This document shows positions 17,338 through 24,796 of a stretch of DNA of 37,156 nt, piece by piece. The position numbers and the translations under genes were made by a program. The notes beneath the pieces are model-generated. The model did not search any database. It was given only the letters and a program-made list of their open reading frames with translations, and was not told the origin of the DNA. The stretch covers positions 1 through 37,156 of IMG/VR virus record IMGVR_UViG_3300028025_000996, one strand, 5' to 3'. The first letter of the stretch is position 1. Each line of letters starts with the position of its first letter. Source of the DNA: a virus.

Positions 17338-18228
17338 ATGGCTTCATTAACTCCAACCCCTAAGCAGCAGTTTTTTGATGCCAACGGTAATCCGTTAGTG
17401 TTAGGTAAGGTGTACACCTACCAAGGCGGCACGACAACGCCAATTCCAACTTATGTTGACCAAGTAGGCGCTACTGCTAACACTAACCCAATCATCTTAG
17501 ACGCGCGCGGTATGGCCAACATTTGGCTGCAATCAACCGTCGCCTATAAGTTTGTTGTCACTGATTCTAATGATGTCACGCAATACACCACCGACAATAT
17601 CGTGGTGCCATTGGATAACCTGTCGTTCGGCTCACCACCTCCAATTGGTGATGTTGCGCCTAACACTGGCACATTTACTAATCTATCTGCTACTGGGGAT
17701 GTAACCTTCTCTGGCTTTAGCTTTACGCAACTAACTTCCGGTTCGACGTCTGACCGTCCAGAAGTGCCATCTGAAGGCATGATCCGCTACAACACAACGC
17801 TAAACCAATTTGAAGGTTATGGCTCTAGTGGGTGGGGTGCGATCGGCGGCGGAGGCGGCGGAGGCGGTGGGGGCGGCACTACAATCCTATATGAAAATGA
17901 TCAAATCATTACTGTTAGCTATACAATCACGGCTGGCAAAAATGCTATGTCAACAGGTACTCTAACAACAGGCGACGCGTTTGGTGGTACAGGTAGTATT
18001 GCAGGCACGACATTAACAATTACCGCAGTAACTGCTGGCGTCTTAGCAGTAGGCTCTGTTATTGACGGTACAGGTGTAACCGCTGGCACAACGATTACGG
18101 CGTTAGGGACTGCAACAGGTGGCGTAGGTACTTATACCGTTAGCGCATCGCAGAACGTATCAAGTACAACCATTTCAGCGCCGATTATTATTACTGTACC
18201 TACCGGCTCACGGTGGGTAATTATTTAA
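17338..18228 (+). CDS. Fibre or tailspike with P22-type head-binding domain
   Basis: The first about 100 residues form a recognisable head-binding domain: [54 protein letters not shown] and [19 protein letters not shown], as in amino-terminal adaptors of P22-like tailspikes. A short fibre segment ([20 protein letters not shown]) follows, then a stretch of about ten glycines (residues near 173-182) acting as a flexible linker. The carboxy part is beta-rich and ends [12 protein letters not shown]. At 296 residues it is too short to hold an enzymatic spike, so it may be an anchor for the fibres encoded just downstream. Confidence 0.82.
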   Translation: MASLTPTPKQQFFDANGNPLVLGKVYTYQGGTTTPIPTYVDQVGATANTNPIILDARGMANIWLQSTVAYKFVVTDSNDVTQYTTDNIVVPLDNLSFGSPPPIGDVAPNTGTFTNLSATGDVTFSGFSFTQLTSGSTSDRPEVPSEGMIRYNTTLNQFEGYGSSGWGAIGGGGGGGGGGGTTILYENDQIITVSYTITAGKNAMSTGTLTTGDAFGGTGSIAGTTLTITAVTAGVLAVGSVIDGTGVTAGTTITALGTATGGVGTYTVSASQNVSSTTISAPIIITVPTGSRWVII

Positions 18229-18237
18229 GGATAGATT

Positions 18238-18882
18238 ATGGCAACAGTAATTACTGCCGGTAACGCCACGAATGGCTTATCGCTTTCAGCAGATAATACA
18301 GGGTCGTTTGATTTTAAAACTGGCTCCGGCGCAGGTATTTCTGCAATGACTATTAGCTCTAGTCAAGTTGTATCAATCCCAGGTAATTTAACAGTTGTTG
18401 GTACTTTAACTGCAACTGGTGGTGTTACTGGAGCTTTAGTATCTGCGACTCCTGTTGCATCGACTTCTGGCACAAGCATTACATTTACTGGACTACCTTC
18501 TACAACCAAAAGAATTACGGTGATGTTTACAGGTGTTAGCCATAATGGAAGTACAGCTTTTAATGACCAATTTATAATTCAACTTGGTGCTGGGTCAATT
18601 ACTACTTCAGGCTATGTTTCAACTTGTGTTACCACTGCTGCAACTACTGGTCTTTTGCTTACAAATAGTGTTTCTGGAGCAGTCACATTTTCTGGTGTTT
18701 GGACTATTGCTTTAATCGGAAGTAATACATGGTCGCAATCAGGAAATATTAGCGGAAATGGATCGTGCCAATACAGTGCTGGAACTATAGCTCTTGGTGG
18801 CGCATTAGATAGAGTTCGCATTACTACGGTTGGCGGTACAGACACATTCGATGCTGGAACAATTAACATTTTATATGAGTAA
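18238..18882 (+). CDS. Fibre module protein, paralogue A (214 aa)
   Basis: The start has a clear TAAGGATAGATT leader. The first 70 residues are a short fibre shaft (TGSFDFKTGSGAGISAMTIS; IPGNLTVVGTLTATGG). From about residue 75 the protein carries a domain with TSGTSITFTGLPSTTKRITV near its start and VRITTVGGTDTFDAGTINIL at its end. The same domain recurs in the 20133-20756 product, so the two genes are paralogues. The domain probably is a receptor-binding head, by position and composition. Confidence 0.75.
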   Translation: MATVITAGNATNGLSLSADNTGSFDFKTGSGAGISAMTISSSQVVSIPGNLTVVGTLTATGGVTGALVSATPVASTSGTSITFTGLPSTTKRITVMFTGVSHNGSTAFNDQFIIQLGAGSITTSGYVSTCVTTAATTGLLLTNSVSGAVTFSGVWTIALIGSNTWSQSGNISGNGSCQYSAGTIALGGALDRVRITTVGGTDTFDAGTINILYE

Positions 18883-18885
18883 ATC

Positions 18886-19035
18886 ATGACACACAGAATA
18901 ATCGTTAACGTACAAACTGGTGAGATAGTTCAAGTCGAATATACGGCTGAAGAACAAGCGGCTTACGATGCTGCCAAGATAGTAAATGATGCTGAGGCGG
19001 CTGAACAAGGAGAATCAAATGACAATGGGGCTTAA
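18886..19035 (+). CDS. Small acidic protein between fibre genes (49 aa)
   Basis: Starts MTHRIIVNVQTGEIVQVEYT and continues with an Ala/Glu-rich helix (EEQAAYDAAKIVNDAEAAEQ). It begins three bases after paralogue A and its last 17 bases overlap the next gene, whose AAGGAG ribosome site is inside it. Short acidic proteins of this style, with a beta start and a Glu/Ala helix, accompany phage fibre genes and may be assembly chaperones or be fused to them; that is inference. Too small for confident family assignment. Confidence 0.65.
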   Translation: MTHRIIVNVQTGEIVQVEYTAEEQAAYDAAKIVNDAEAAEQGESNDNGA

Positions 19036-19852
19036 AGCAAATGCCGATGGCAGCGGCGCAATACAAGTAGGTGGCTCGGATGCTATTGTAATTGGTACGG
19101 ATTTAAGTTTAAACATGGCGCTTCCAATTCAATCGTTAAGTGCGTCTGTTGCAGCTAGTGCGTTAACTATTTCTACCGGCTTATTATTATTAAGCTTTAG
19201 ATCAGCTACGCTTACTAGTGGCGCTACTACAACTGCATCAGGAACACCAACAAGTTTAGTTGTGCCTTCTGGCGCGACATTAGGAACAGTTAATGCTGTT
19301 CAATCCCGTATTATTGTTTTAGCGTTAAATAACGCAGGCACAATTGAATTAGCTGTTGTTAACATTGCGGGTGGTACAAACTTAACAGAGACAGGCGTTA
19401 TTTCTACAACCGCAATTAGTGCGGGGGCAACATCTGCAAGTGTAGTCTATTCGACCACTGCAAGAACAAATGTTGCATACCGCGTAATTGGCTATATCGA
19501 ATCTACACAAGCTACAGCAGGCGCATGGGCAACAGCACCATCAACTATTCAAGGCCAAGGTGGTCAGGCTTTAACTGCTATGAGTTCTTTAGGTTATAGC
19601 CAAACTTGGCAGACAGTTACAGGCAGCCGAGCAGCATCTACTACTTATTACAATACTACAGGAAGACCAATTTTTGTTTCAGTCGGCTGTCAAAATAGTG
19701 GCGGCGCAGTTTTTACTGTAAACGGAATACAAGTTTTTCAAGGAGCATCAACAACATCTGTAACTGCTGGTGGTGTTTGTGGAATTGTGCCTCCTAGTGG
19801 TTCTTATTCATTTTCAGGAACAATTTACGCTTTTTGGGCTGAACTTCGTTAA
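19019..19852 (+). CDS. Fibre/adhesin protein (277 aa)
   Basis: The start at 19019 is fixed by AAGGAGAATCAA. An earlier in-frame ATG at 18986 lacks a ribosome site and overlaps more. The first 45 residues resemble a collar/shaft segment (LKANADGSGAIQVGGSDAIV; LSLNMALPIQSLSA), followed by a beta-rich body containing LVVPSGATLGTVNAVQSRII and TARTNVAYRVIGYIESTQA, then a final domain (SRAASTTYYNTTGRPIFVSV ... GTIYAFWAELR). This resembles small carboxy-terminal domains of phage fibres. It is one of five consecutive fibre-like genes. Confidence 0.78.
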   Translation: MTMGLKANADGSGAIQVGGSDAIVIGTDLSLNMALPIQSLSASVAASALTISTGLLLLSFRSATLTSGATTTASGTPTSLVVPSGATLGTVNAVQSRIIVLALNNAGTIELAVVNIAGGTNLTETGVISTTAISAGATSASVVYSTTARTNVAYRVIGYIESTQATAGAWATAPSTIQGQGGQALTAMSSLGYSQTWQTVTGSRAASTTYYNTTGRPIFVSVGCQNSGGAVFTVNGIQVFQGASTTSVTAGGVCGIVPPSGSYSFSGTIYAFWAELR

Positions 19853-19861
19853 GGATAAAAA

Positions 19862-20131
19862 ATGCCACATTACAAAGACTTAAATAACGAATTGCATTGG
19901 CTTGACAATGCGTCTTTTGCACATTTATTGCCAAGTGGTTGCGTAGAAATAACTGACGCAGAAGCAGAAGCTTTACGTCCAACACATGAATTAACCTATG
20001 CAGAAAAACGTGCTGCTGAATATCCAGATTATCGTGATTATTTAGATGGCGTTGTAAAAGGCGATCAAGCGCAAATAGATGCTTACATTGCAGCTTGCCA
20101 AGCAGTTAAAGCTAAGTACCCAAAGGAATAA
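19862..20131 (+). CDS. Fibre-associated small protein, possibly assembly chaperone (89 aa)
   Basis: Begins MPHYKDLNNELHWLDNASFA, contains a short acidic segment with ITDAEAEALRP, and ends in a helix with YAEKRAAEYPDYRDYLDGVV and IDAYIAACQAVKAKYPKE. This carboxy part is a widespread short module in small proteins next to phage fibre genes. An assembly or attachment role is inferred from its place between fibre genes. The Shine-Dalgarno is TAAGGATAAAA. The 49-aa gene before the previous fibre is a possible counterpart. Confidence 0.72.
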   Translation: MPHYKDLNNELHWLDNASFAHLLPSGCVEITDAEAEALRPTHELTYAEKRAAEYPDYRDYLDGVVKGDQAQIDAYIAACQAVKAKYPKE

Positions 20132-20132
20132 T

Positions 20133-20756
20133 ATGACGATCGTACTTAACGCCACGACTGGCATTACCACACCACCTGTATCGGTTGAAGGTTCTACCTC
20201 TGGCACAATTACTCTTGTAGCTCCTGCTGTAGCAGGCACCAATACGCAAACACTAGTAGCTGCTACTGGCACCTTAGCGCCTTTAATTTTAGGTACTGCG
20301 CAAGCATCCACAAGCGGTACGTCTATCGACTTTACTGGCATTCCGTCATGGGTAGATCGCATTACTGTGATGTTTAACAATGTTAGTACAAACGGCACAA
20401 ACATTCCAATAATTCAAATAGGCTCTGGTTCATTCACAACATCTGGATACGCGGCAACATCGGGTTATGCTGTTAATGGCGCGCCAACTACTGCAACAGC
20501 TCAAACAACTGGATTTCCTTTAACGGGCGCCGCTACCGCTGCTTCTGCTGTAACAGGAATTGCTACACTTGTTTTAATAAGCGGAACTACTTGGGTATTT
20601 AGTATATCTGGAACTCAAACAGGCGGAACTGCTACGTTTATCGGCGGTGGAGGAGTATCTTCTGCCTTATCTGGAGTATTAGACCGTATTCGTATTACCA
20701 CAGTAGGCGGCACAGACACCTTTGACGCTGGTTCAATCAATATCTTGTACGAATAA
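20133..20756 (+). CDS. Fibre module protein, paralogue B (207 aa)
   Basis: The start at 20133 follows AAAGGAATAAT; an in-frame ATG at 20079 lies inside the previous gene and is rejected. The first 50 residues differ from paralogue A. From about residue 50 the shared domain appears: STSGTSIDFTGIPSWVDRIT near its start and RIRITTVGGTDTFDAGSINI at its end. Middle parts are diverged with insertions (YAATSGYAVNGAPTTATAQT). Conservation at the edges of the domain with a variable middle is what one expects of a receptor-binding domain under diversifying selection. Confidence 0.75.
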   Translation: MTIVLNATTGITTPPVSVEGSTSGTITLVAPAVAGTNTQTLVAATGTLAPLILGTAQASTSGTSIDFTGIPSWVDRITVMFNNVSTNGTNIPIIQIGSGSFTTSGYAATSGYAVNGAPTTATAQTTGFPLTGAATAASAVTGIATLVLISGTTWVFSISGTQTGGTATFIGGGGVSSALSGVLDRIRITTVGGTDTFDAGSINILYE

Positions 20757-21712
20757 TGCCAGCAATAGTTGACGGCTCGCTAGGTATTACTAACGCATCG
20801 TGGACGACTGCGGGTCGCCCTGCGAGTCCTAGCGCCGGTCAAATGGGTTACAACACTACGCTAAGCGCGCCAGAGTTTTATAACGGCACGGCTTGGCAGC
20901 TTTTTAGCAGCGGGTCTATAGCCCTTCTTGACTACCTAGTCGTTGCCGGTGGTGGCGGCGGGGGCACGCAAGGTGGTGGCGGGGGTGCCGGTGGTTATCG
21001 TGAAGGTACAAGTTTTGCGTTTTCTACCGCAACAGCGTATACCGTAACAGTTGGCGCAGGCGGCGCAATTAATGCAAACGGTAGCGATTCAGTATTCTCA
21101 ACCATCACCTCTACAGGCGGCGGCCGAGGCGGCGCTGCGAGCGGCACGTCGGTAGGTGCCGCAGGCGGTTCCGGCGGGGGCGGCGGAGTTCGAGCTGGTT
21201 TAGATGCGGGTGGTGCGGGTAACACACCAAGCACAACCCCATCACAAGGTAATGCTGGTGGTTCTAATGCGGGTAATAACGCAAACTTCGGCGGGGGCGG
21301 CGGTGGCGGTGCTTCCGCAGTTGGACAAACAGGTACAGCGTCCAAAGGCGGCAACGGCGGCAACGGCACGTCTTCAACTATTAGCGGCTCAGCGGTCACT
21401 TATGCAGGCGGCGGCGGCGCGGGTATCTTTACTGGCGGTCCAACCGCAGGCACCGGCGGCACCGGCGGGGGTGGCAATGGCTCAGTAGGTGGCCTTAATG
21501 CAACCGCAGGCACTGCCAATTTAGGTGGTGGTGGCGGTGGGTCGGGCACAAGCGTAGGCGCGGCGGGCGCAGGGGGGTCGGGCGTGGTGATTTTAAAATA
21601 TTCGTCGGCGCTAACCGCATCTCTTGTTGGTTTAACTGCATCGACCATAACTTCTGGCGGGTTTAAAATAACAACCTTTACCGCCGGTAGCGGTACGGTT
21701 ACATTTAATTAA
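20756..21712 (+). CDS. Glycine-rich adhesin / fibre tip
   Basis: A 318-residue protein starting in a TAATG overlap. The first 50 residues form a fibre segment (VDGSLGITNASWTTAGRPAS; AGQMGYNTTLSAPEFYNGTA). Residues about 60-275 are extremely Gly-rich, starting LDYLVVAGGGGGG and including many G-runs of five to seven separated by variable loops. This resembles phage adhesins built as polyglycine-helix bundles with variable loops at the tip (known for T-even gp38). A beta-rich end (SGGFKITTFTAGSGTVTFN) follows. It is likely a receptor-recognition protein. The G-rich DNA yields long proline-rich antisense frames that are artefacts. Confidence 0.82.
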   Translation: MPAIVDGSLGITNASWTTAGRPASPSAGQMGYNTTLSAPEFYNGTAWQLFSSGSIALLDYLVVAGGGGGGTQGGGGGAGGYREGTSFAFSTATAYTVTVGAGGAINANGSDSVFSTITSTGGGRGGAASGTSVGAAGGSGGGGGVRAGLDAGGAGNTPSTTPSQGNAGGSNAGNNANFGGGGGGGASAVGQTGTASKGGNGGNGTSSTISGSAVTYAGGGGAGIFTGGPTAGTGGTGGGGNGSVGGLNATAGTANLGGGGGGSGTSVGAAGAGGSGVVILKYSSALTASLVGLTASTITSGGFKITTFTAGSGTVTFN

Positions 21713-21714
21713 CT

Positions 21715-22026
21715 ATGGCACATTACGCGTTTATAGATGAAAATTACATTGTTACCGAGGTAATAACAGGTAAGGATGAGGTTAATTTTGATTGGGAACA
21801 GCACTACGGCAATTTGCGTGGGATGCTGTGTAAGCGTACGTCATATAATACGGTCGGCGGGCAACATCCAGAAGGCAGACCATTTCGTAAGAATTATGCA
21901 GGAATTGGGTATACCTATGATCCGGTACGGGATGCGTTCATTCCACCTAAGCCAAGCGATAGTTGGGTATTAAACGAAGAGACATGTCAATGGGAAGACC
22001 CTGATGGACAACCAGATACTATTTAA
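21715..22026 (+). CDS. Conserved phage protein after fibre genes (103 aa)
   Basis: The sequence MAHYAFIDENYIVTEVITGK, FDWEQHYGNLRGMLCKRTSY, RKNYAGIGYTYDPVRDAFIP and SWVLNEETCQWEDPDGQP belongs to a type I recognise from many marine and freshwater phages, usually encoded beside tail fibre genes. The NYAGIGYTYD and PPKPSDSWVLNEETC segments are the strongest marks. Its role is not established; a small virion component is likely. It overlaps the next gene by 23 bases. Confidence 0.82.
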   Translation: MAHYAFIDENYIVTEVITGKDEVNFDWEQHYGNLRGMLCKRTSYNTVGGQHPEGRPFRKNYAGIGYTYDPVRDAFIPPKPSDSWVLNEETCQWEDPDGQPDTI

Positions 22027-22225
22027 TCTAGCCGTAGCGTTAGCTGGCTTTTTAGGCGGGTGGGTTTTAAATAACGTGTCCAAGTCTATCGACCGTTTAG
22101 ATGTAGACGTGCGTGCTATGCCGCACATGTATGTGTCGCGTGAAGACTACAAAGACGACATGCGTGAGATAAAAGATATGCTGGGTAAAATATTTGATCG
22201 GTTAGAGGCCAAACAGGATAAATAA
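22004..22225 (+). CDS. Small membrane protein with cytoplasmic coiled coil (73 aa)
   Basis: One amino-terminal transmembrane helix (ILFNLAVALAGFLGGWVLNN, residues 4-23), then a charged coiled-coil-like segment ending DMLGKIFDRLEAKQDK. The start overlaps the 3' end of the previous gene and follows GGAAGACCCTG. The architecture fits small lysis-cassette proteins (holin-like or inner-membrane spanin-like). It is the first gene of a run of four membrane proteins followed by the endolysin, so involvement in lysis is likely but not certain. Confidence 0.7.
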   Translation: MDNQILFNLAVALAGFLGGWVLNNVSKSIDRLDVDVRAMPHMYVSREDYKDDMREIKDMLGKIFDRLEAKQDK

Positions 22226-22845
22226 TGATCGACCCGATTACAATAGGGTTAGCAATACAGGGCGTAAAGCTAGTAGTCAATAGCATTAAATCCGCAGCCG
22301 ACGAGGCAAAAGAAGCTGTCGACAGCATCCACGAATGCGTCGAGTCAGGTAAGAAGTTGGGCGAATCCCTTTCGCCGGTAAAAAAGTTTTTCACAGCCGC
22401 AAGCAAATACGAGCTTGGCCGCAACAACTTAGAAGAAGCAAAGAAAGCACAAGACATGGCCATCGCAGCCGGTGAGCCAGTCGCCGATCCAATCTCAGAC
22501 GCCGAGTACGTCATGGAAATGATGGCGATGGATCGGGAGATCAAACAATATTACGCCCAGATCAAACACATTATGATTTATCATTTCGATGAATCAGGCA
22601 TGTGGGACGAGTTCTGGGATCGTCTAAGCCGCTTACGCAAAGAACGTGAAGAGAAAGCCGAAGCAGCGCGTAAAGCCGCCACAGAAGCACGCTTAGCTAT
22701 CGTTGCGGAAAAGATGCGCAAGAAAAGGGCGAGAGCCAAGACATTAAACATAATCTACAACTGCGTTGGTGGTTTCGTAATTACACTAATCATCGCAGGG
22801 TTTGCATGGTTTATTAAATGGATGTTTGATCAGGGGACGCAATGA
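22225..22845 (+). CDS. Membrane-anchored helical protein (206 aa)
   Basis: Predominantly helical and charged. The amino end (MIDPITIGLAIQGVKLVVNS) is amphipathic, the centre contains a coiled-coil region (LSRLRKEREEKAEAARKAAT), and a transmembrane helix lies near the end (NIIYNCVGGFVITLIIAGFAWF, about residues 176-197). It starts with overlap to the previous stop and ends with an ATGA-type overlap to the next gene. I do not recognise a family. Position in the membrane/lysis block suggests an accessory lysis or envelope function. Confidence 0.68.
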   Translation: MIDPITIGLAIQGVKLVVNSIKSAADEAKEAVDSIHECVESGKKLGESLSPVKKFFTAASKYELGRNNLEEAKKAQDMAIAAGEPVADPISDAEYVMEMMAMDREIKQYYAQIKHIMIYHFDESGMWDEFWDRLSRLRKEREEKAEAARKAATEARLAIVAEKMRKKRARAKTLNIIYNCVGGFVITLIIAGFAWFIKWMFDQGTQ

Positions 22846-23108
22846 ACTTTAAAATGGAAGACTTGTTAAAAGCGTTGGTGCCTATGCTGGTGTCAGCAAT
22901 CATCTGGCTGCTTAATCAAGTTGGTTCTTTTAATGAGCGTTTAGTAAAGATAGAAGGACAGATGCCAGCACTGATTACGCCGCAAGGTGTTCCAACGGAT
23001 TCACCATTATCTGCCGAGCAAAGACATAAACTTAAAGAAGCTATTTACAACGACATTCACGATCTACAAGTACGTATCAAACTTATGGAAGAAAGAGGCA
23101 AAAAATGA
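22842..23108 (+). CDS. Small membrane protein, possible spanin or holin partner (88 aa)
   Basis: One amino-terminal transmembrane helix (LLKALVPMLVSAIIWLLNQV, residues 8-27), followed by a short linker with Pro/Gly and a helical, charged end (KLKEAIYNDIHDLQVRIKLM, EERGKK). A single inner-membrane anchor plus a helical domain suits an i-spanin or antiholin. The lipoprotein encoded convergently at 24081-24341 could be the outer-membrane partner. This pairing is inference. It overlaps both neighbours by four bases. Confidence 0.65.
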   Translation: MNFKMEDLLKALVPMLVSAIIWLLNQVGSFNERLVKIEGQMPALITPQGVPTDSPLSAEQRHKLKEAIYNDIHDLQVRIKLMEERGKK

Positions 23109-23590
23109 TGACACTAATCTCCACCGCAGTATCGTTCTTGATGGGCGGTCTGCCAAAGCTACTAGACTTCTTTCAGGACAAGTCTGACAAGAAGCATGAA
23201 CTAGAATTAGCGCAACTACAGATTGAATCTCAACTGCGCTTACAGGCTGCTGGCCTGCAATCGCAAGAGCGCATCGAAGAAATTCATACGCAGCATTTAC
23301 AGATCGAAGCCACCTCTGCTGAACGTCAGGCGATGTACGCGCATGACATAGCAATCGGTCAAGGTGCATCCCAATGGGTAATTAACCTTCGCGCATCAGT
23401 TCGTCCGGTAGTCACATATCTGTTTGTAGGTTTGTTAATTGCCGTTGATATGGCCAGTATCTGGTGGGCGTGGTCTACTGGCGTGCCATTCATGGAAGCA
23501 ATTAAGGAAGTGTTTGACGCTGATGAGATGCAAATTCTGGCATCCATTATTGCGTTTTGGTTTGGCACTCAGGCGTTTAGTAAAAAATGA
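23105..23590 (+). CDS. Holin, three-TM family (GTA_holin_3TM-like)
   Basis: A 161-residue protein with an amino-terminal hydrophobic segment (LISTAVSFLMGGLPKLLDFF), a long charged coiled coil (about residues 25-85), and two carboxy-terminal membrane helices: RASVRPVVTYLFVGLLIAVD (about 97-116) and MQILASIIAFWFGTQAFSKK at the end. The RxSVRPxxTY motif before the second helix is typical of the three-TM holins first named from gene transfer agents. It would form inner-membrane lesions that release the endolysin, whose gene overlaps by four bases (ATGA). Confidence 0.85.
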   Translation: MMTLISTAVSFLMGGLPKLLDFFQDKSDKKHELELAQLQIESQLRLQAAGLQSQERIEEIHTQHLQIEATSAERQAMYAHDIAIGQGASQWVINLRASVRPVVTYLFVGLLIAVDMASIWWAWSTGVPFMEAIKEVFDADEMQILASIIAFWFGTQAFSKK

Positions 23591-24084
23591 AAATGTCCGA
23601 CAAAGCCAGGCAGATGCTACGGCACCATGAGGGCGTCAGGAAGAAGCCGTATCTTGACGTTGTTCTTTTATGGACCACCGGCGTGGGGCATTTAATAGCC
23701 CCGCCAGCACACATGGCCATGACATTAGAGGAACGTAAACATGCCAAAGCTACAGGGTTTTACTCTTGCCCAAAAGAATGGGATCGAACCTTGTCGGATG
23801 ACGAAGTCGATAGTATTTTGCAAGCAGATTTACTTAGGTTTGAGCGAGGCGTATTACGTCTTTGCCCCGCTAATCTTACTCAAGGGCGCTTTGACGCACT
23901 CTGCTCTTTTTCGTTCAATGCTGGGCTAGGCGCATTGCAAAAGTCTAGCATGCGCATGAAACACAACCGCGGCGATTTTGACGGTGCCGCGGATGCATTC
24001 ATGTTGTATAGGTTTGCGTCCGGCAAAGAGTTTAAAGGACTTGTAAACCGTCGCAAAGACGAACGCGCAACCTATCTTAGTTAG
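23587..24084 (+). CDS. Endolysin, GH24 lysozyme
   Basis: A 165-residue muramidase of the T4-lysozyme family. The catalytic triad is visible with T4-like spacing: E15 in HHEG, D24 in YLDV and T30 in WTTGVGH. The carboxy half has CSFSFNAGLGALQKSSM and GLVNRRKDERATYL, the usual substrate-cleft and helix motifs. There is no signal or SAR anchor, so export depends on the holin encoded immediately upstream. It hydrolyses the MurNAc-GlcNAc bond of peptidoglycan. Its stop overlaps by four bases the stop of the convergent lipoprotein gene. Confidence 0.94.
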   Translation: MKMSDKARQMLRHHEGVRKKPYLDVVLLWTTGVGHLIAPPAHMAMTLEERKHAKATGFYSCPKEWDRTLSDDEVDSILQADLLRFERGVLRLCPANLTQGRFDALCSFSFNAGLGALQKSSMRMKHNRGDFDGAADAFMLYRFASGKEFKGLVNRRKDERATYLS

Positions 24085-24341
24085 TCTTTCCATTTAGGCG
24101 CGCAGGTAACGTCAACTACGATGTCCGTGGTGAATCCATTGATCTTACGTTTACCGTAGACCATTACACCACGGAGTCCATTCGTCTCGCACTCGCGCAC
24201 GCCAACAATCACTTCGTTGCGCGATAACGTCTGGATTTTTTTATCTATTACCATTTCTTGCTCAACTAACTTTGGCTCGTTGTAGGTAGGCACAGTTGAG
24301 CATGCGGTTAAGAATAAAGATAAGAATATAATTTTTTTCAT
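24081..24341 (-). CDS. Outer-membrane lipoprotein, possible o-spanin or exclusion protein
   Basis: An 86-residue protein with a lipoprotein signal (MKKIIFLSLFLTACS): the lipobox is L11-T12-A13-C14. Ser follows the lipidated Cys, which favours sorting to the outer membrane. The mature part has two further Cys (in RECETNG and VTCAP) that may form a disulphide and a KINGFTTDIVVDVTC strand region. It starts in an ATGA overlap with the HTH gene and converges on the lysozyme. It could be the outer-membrane spanin or a superinfection-exclusion lipoprotein; early-strand placement slightly favours the latter. Confidence 0.75.
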   Translation of the reverse strand: MKKIIFLSLFLTACSTVPTYNEPKLVEQEMVIDKKIQTLSRNEVIVGVRECETNGLRGVMVYGKRKINGFTTDIVVDVTCAPKWKD

Positions 24342-24541
24342 TTTGAAAGCTCCCTAATTGATTGAATTGACATACCTGTATAGTCGTGTATTTTCAGCAT
24401 AACTTCTGCCGTTAACGGAGATGCGCGTGACCGTATCTTGCACACCGTTGACGGTACTATTCCTAGATGTTGCGCTAACTGCCGGTCACTTTTTAATTTA
24501 TAGGCCACTAATATGTGGTCTAACAATCGGTGGTGTTTCAT
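24338..24541 (-). CDS. Small HTH DNA-binding protein (Cro/XRE type)
   Basis: I choose the ATG at 24541 because it forms an ATGA overlap with the preceding 58-aa gene; an in-frame ATG at 24574 would overlap that gene by 37 bases. The 67-residue product is almost only a helix-turn-helix domain: SDRQLAQHLGIVPSTVCKIR (residues 18-37) is the HTH, followed by ASPLTAEVMLKIHDYTGMSI. It is probably a transcriptional regulator of the phage, perhaps acting at one of the operator-like sites in this window. It lies near the end of the leftward helicase operon. Confidence 0.85.
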   Translation of the reverse strand: MKHHRLLDHILVAYKLKSDRQLAQHLGIVPSTVCKIRSRASPLTAEVMLKIHDYTGMSIQSIRELSK

Positions 24542-24714
24542 GACTGTAGTAGTTTTAGTAGTAGTTTTTTCCATGTTGGTTCCATAGTTTTTTCAAGTAA
24601 TACTGTTTGCATAAATTGCTCCTCATAAGTTTTATCGCCGATCCACGTTGGGGCTATCCAATACTTCCCGATCTGGGGCGGTGGTTCTTTGATGTGTTTG
24701 CCGTCTTTCAGCAT
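24538..24714 (-). CDS. Small protein (58 aa) in leftward operon
   Basis: Two adjacent ATGs (24717 and 24714) follow a perfect AGGAGG. The second is better spaced and is chosen. The product MLKDGKHIKEPPPQIGKYWI continues with APTWIGDKTYEEQFMQTVLL and a Lys/Leu-rich end. It overlaps the 54-aa gene over 83 bases in another frame and its stop overlaps the HTH start (ATGA). The strong ribosome site and the protein-like Trp/Tyr/Pro composition support a real gene. Function unknown. Confidence 0.6.
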   Translation of the reverse strand: MLKDGKHIKEPPPQIGKYWIAPTWIGDKTYEEQFMQTVLLEKTMEPTWKKLLLKLLQS

Positions 24715-24796
24715 CATCCCTCCTATCTTCTGCTTTACGTCTTACTTCGACCTTTTTGCGTTTCATTTTTTTAACTTGCTCTTCTGTAAAAATCAC
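24632..24796 (-). CDS. Small very basic protein (54 aa), GTG start
   Basis: A GTG at 24796 overlaps the TGA of the 64-aa gene (GTGA), suggesting coupled translation; an in-frame ATG lies ten codons later. The peptide is VIFTEEQVKKMKRKKVEVRR then KAEDRRDDAERRQTHQR, a highly charged helix. It ends inside the overlapping 58-aa gene. It may be a nucleic-acid-binding peptide; equally the main role of the region may be the AGGAGG site it contains. Moderate support only. Confidence 0.45.
   Translation of the reverse strand: MIFTEEQVKKMKRKKVEVRRKAEDRRDDAERRQTHQRTTAPDREVLDSPNVDRR

Noticed and set aside
17845-17880. G-rich tract as a phase-variable slippage site
   Set aside because: It is made of mixed GGC/GGA/GGT/GGG codons rather than a long pure homopolymer, and works as a glycine linker in frame.
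20995-21648. Long proline-rich open frames on the minus strand (20995-21399 and 21400-21648)
   Set aside because: They are the antisense of the glycine-rich adhesin gene; GGN repeats read as CC-rich proline codons and no ribosome site or neighbour supports them.
10316-21712. Diversity-generating retroelement acting on fibre genes
   Set aside because: No reverse transcriptase gene is present, and the fibre paralogues differ throughout rather than at adenine positions of a template repeat.
24542-24574. Longer HTH protein starting at 24574
   Set aside because: The added residues are a Thr/Lys run, the region is coding for the 58-aa protein in another frame, and the ATGA junction at 24541 is the better start.
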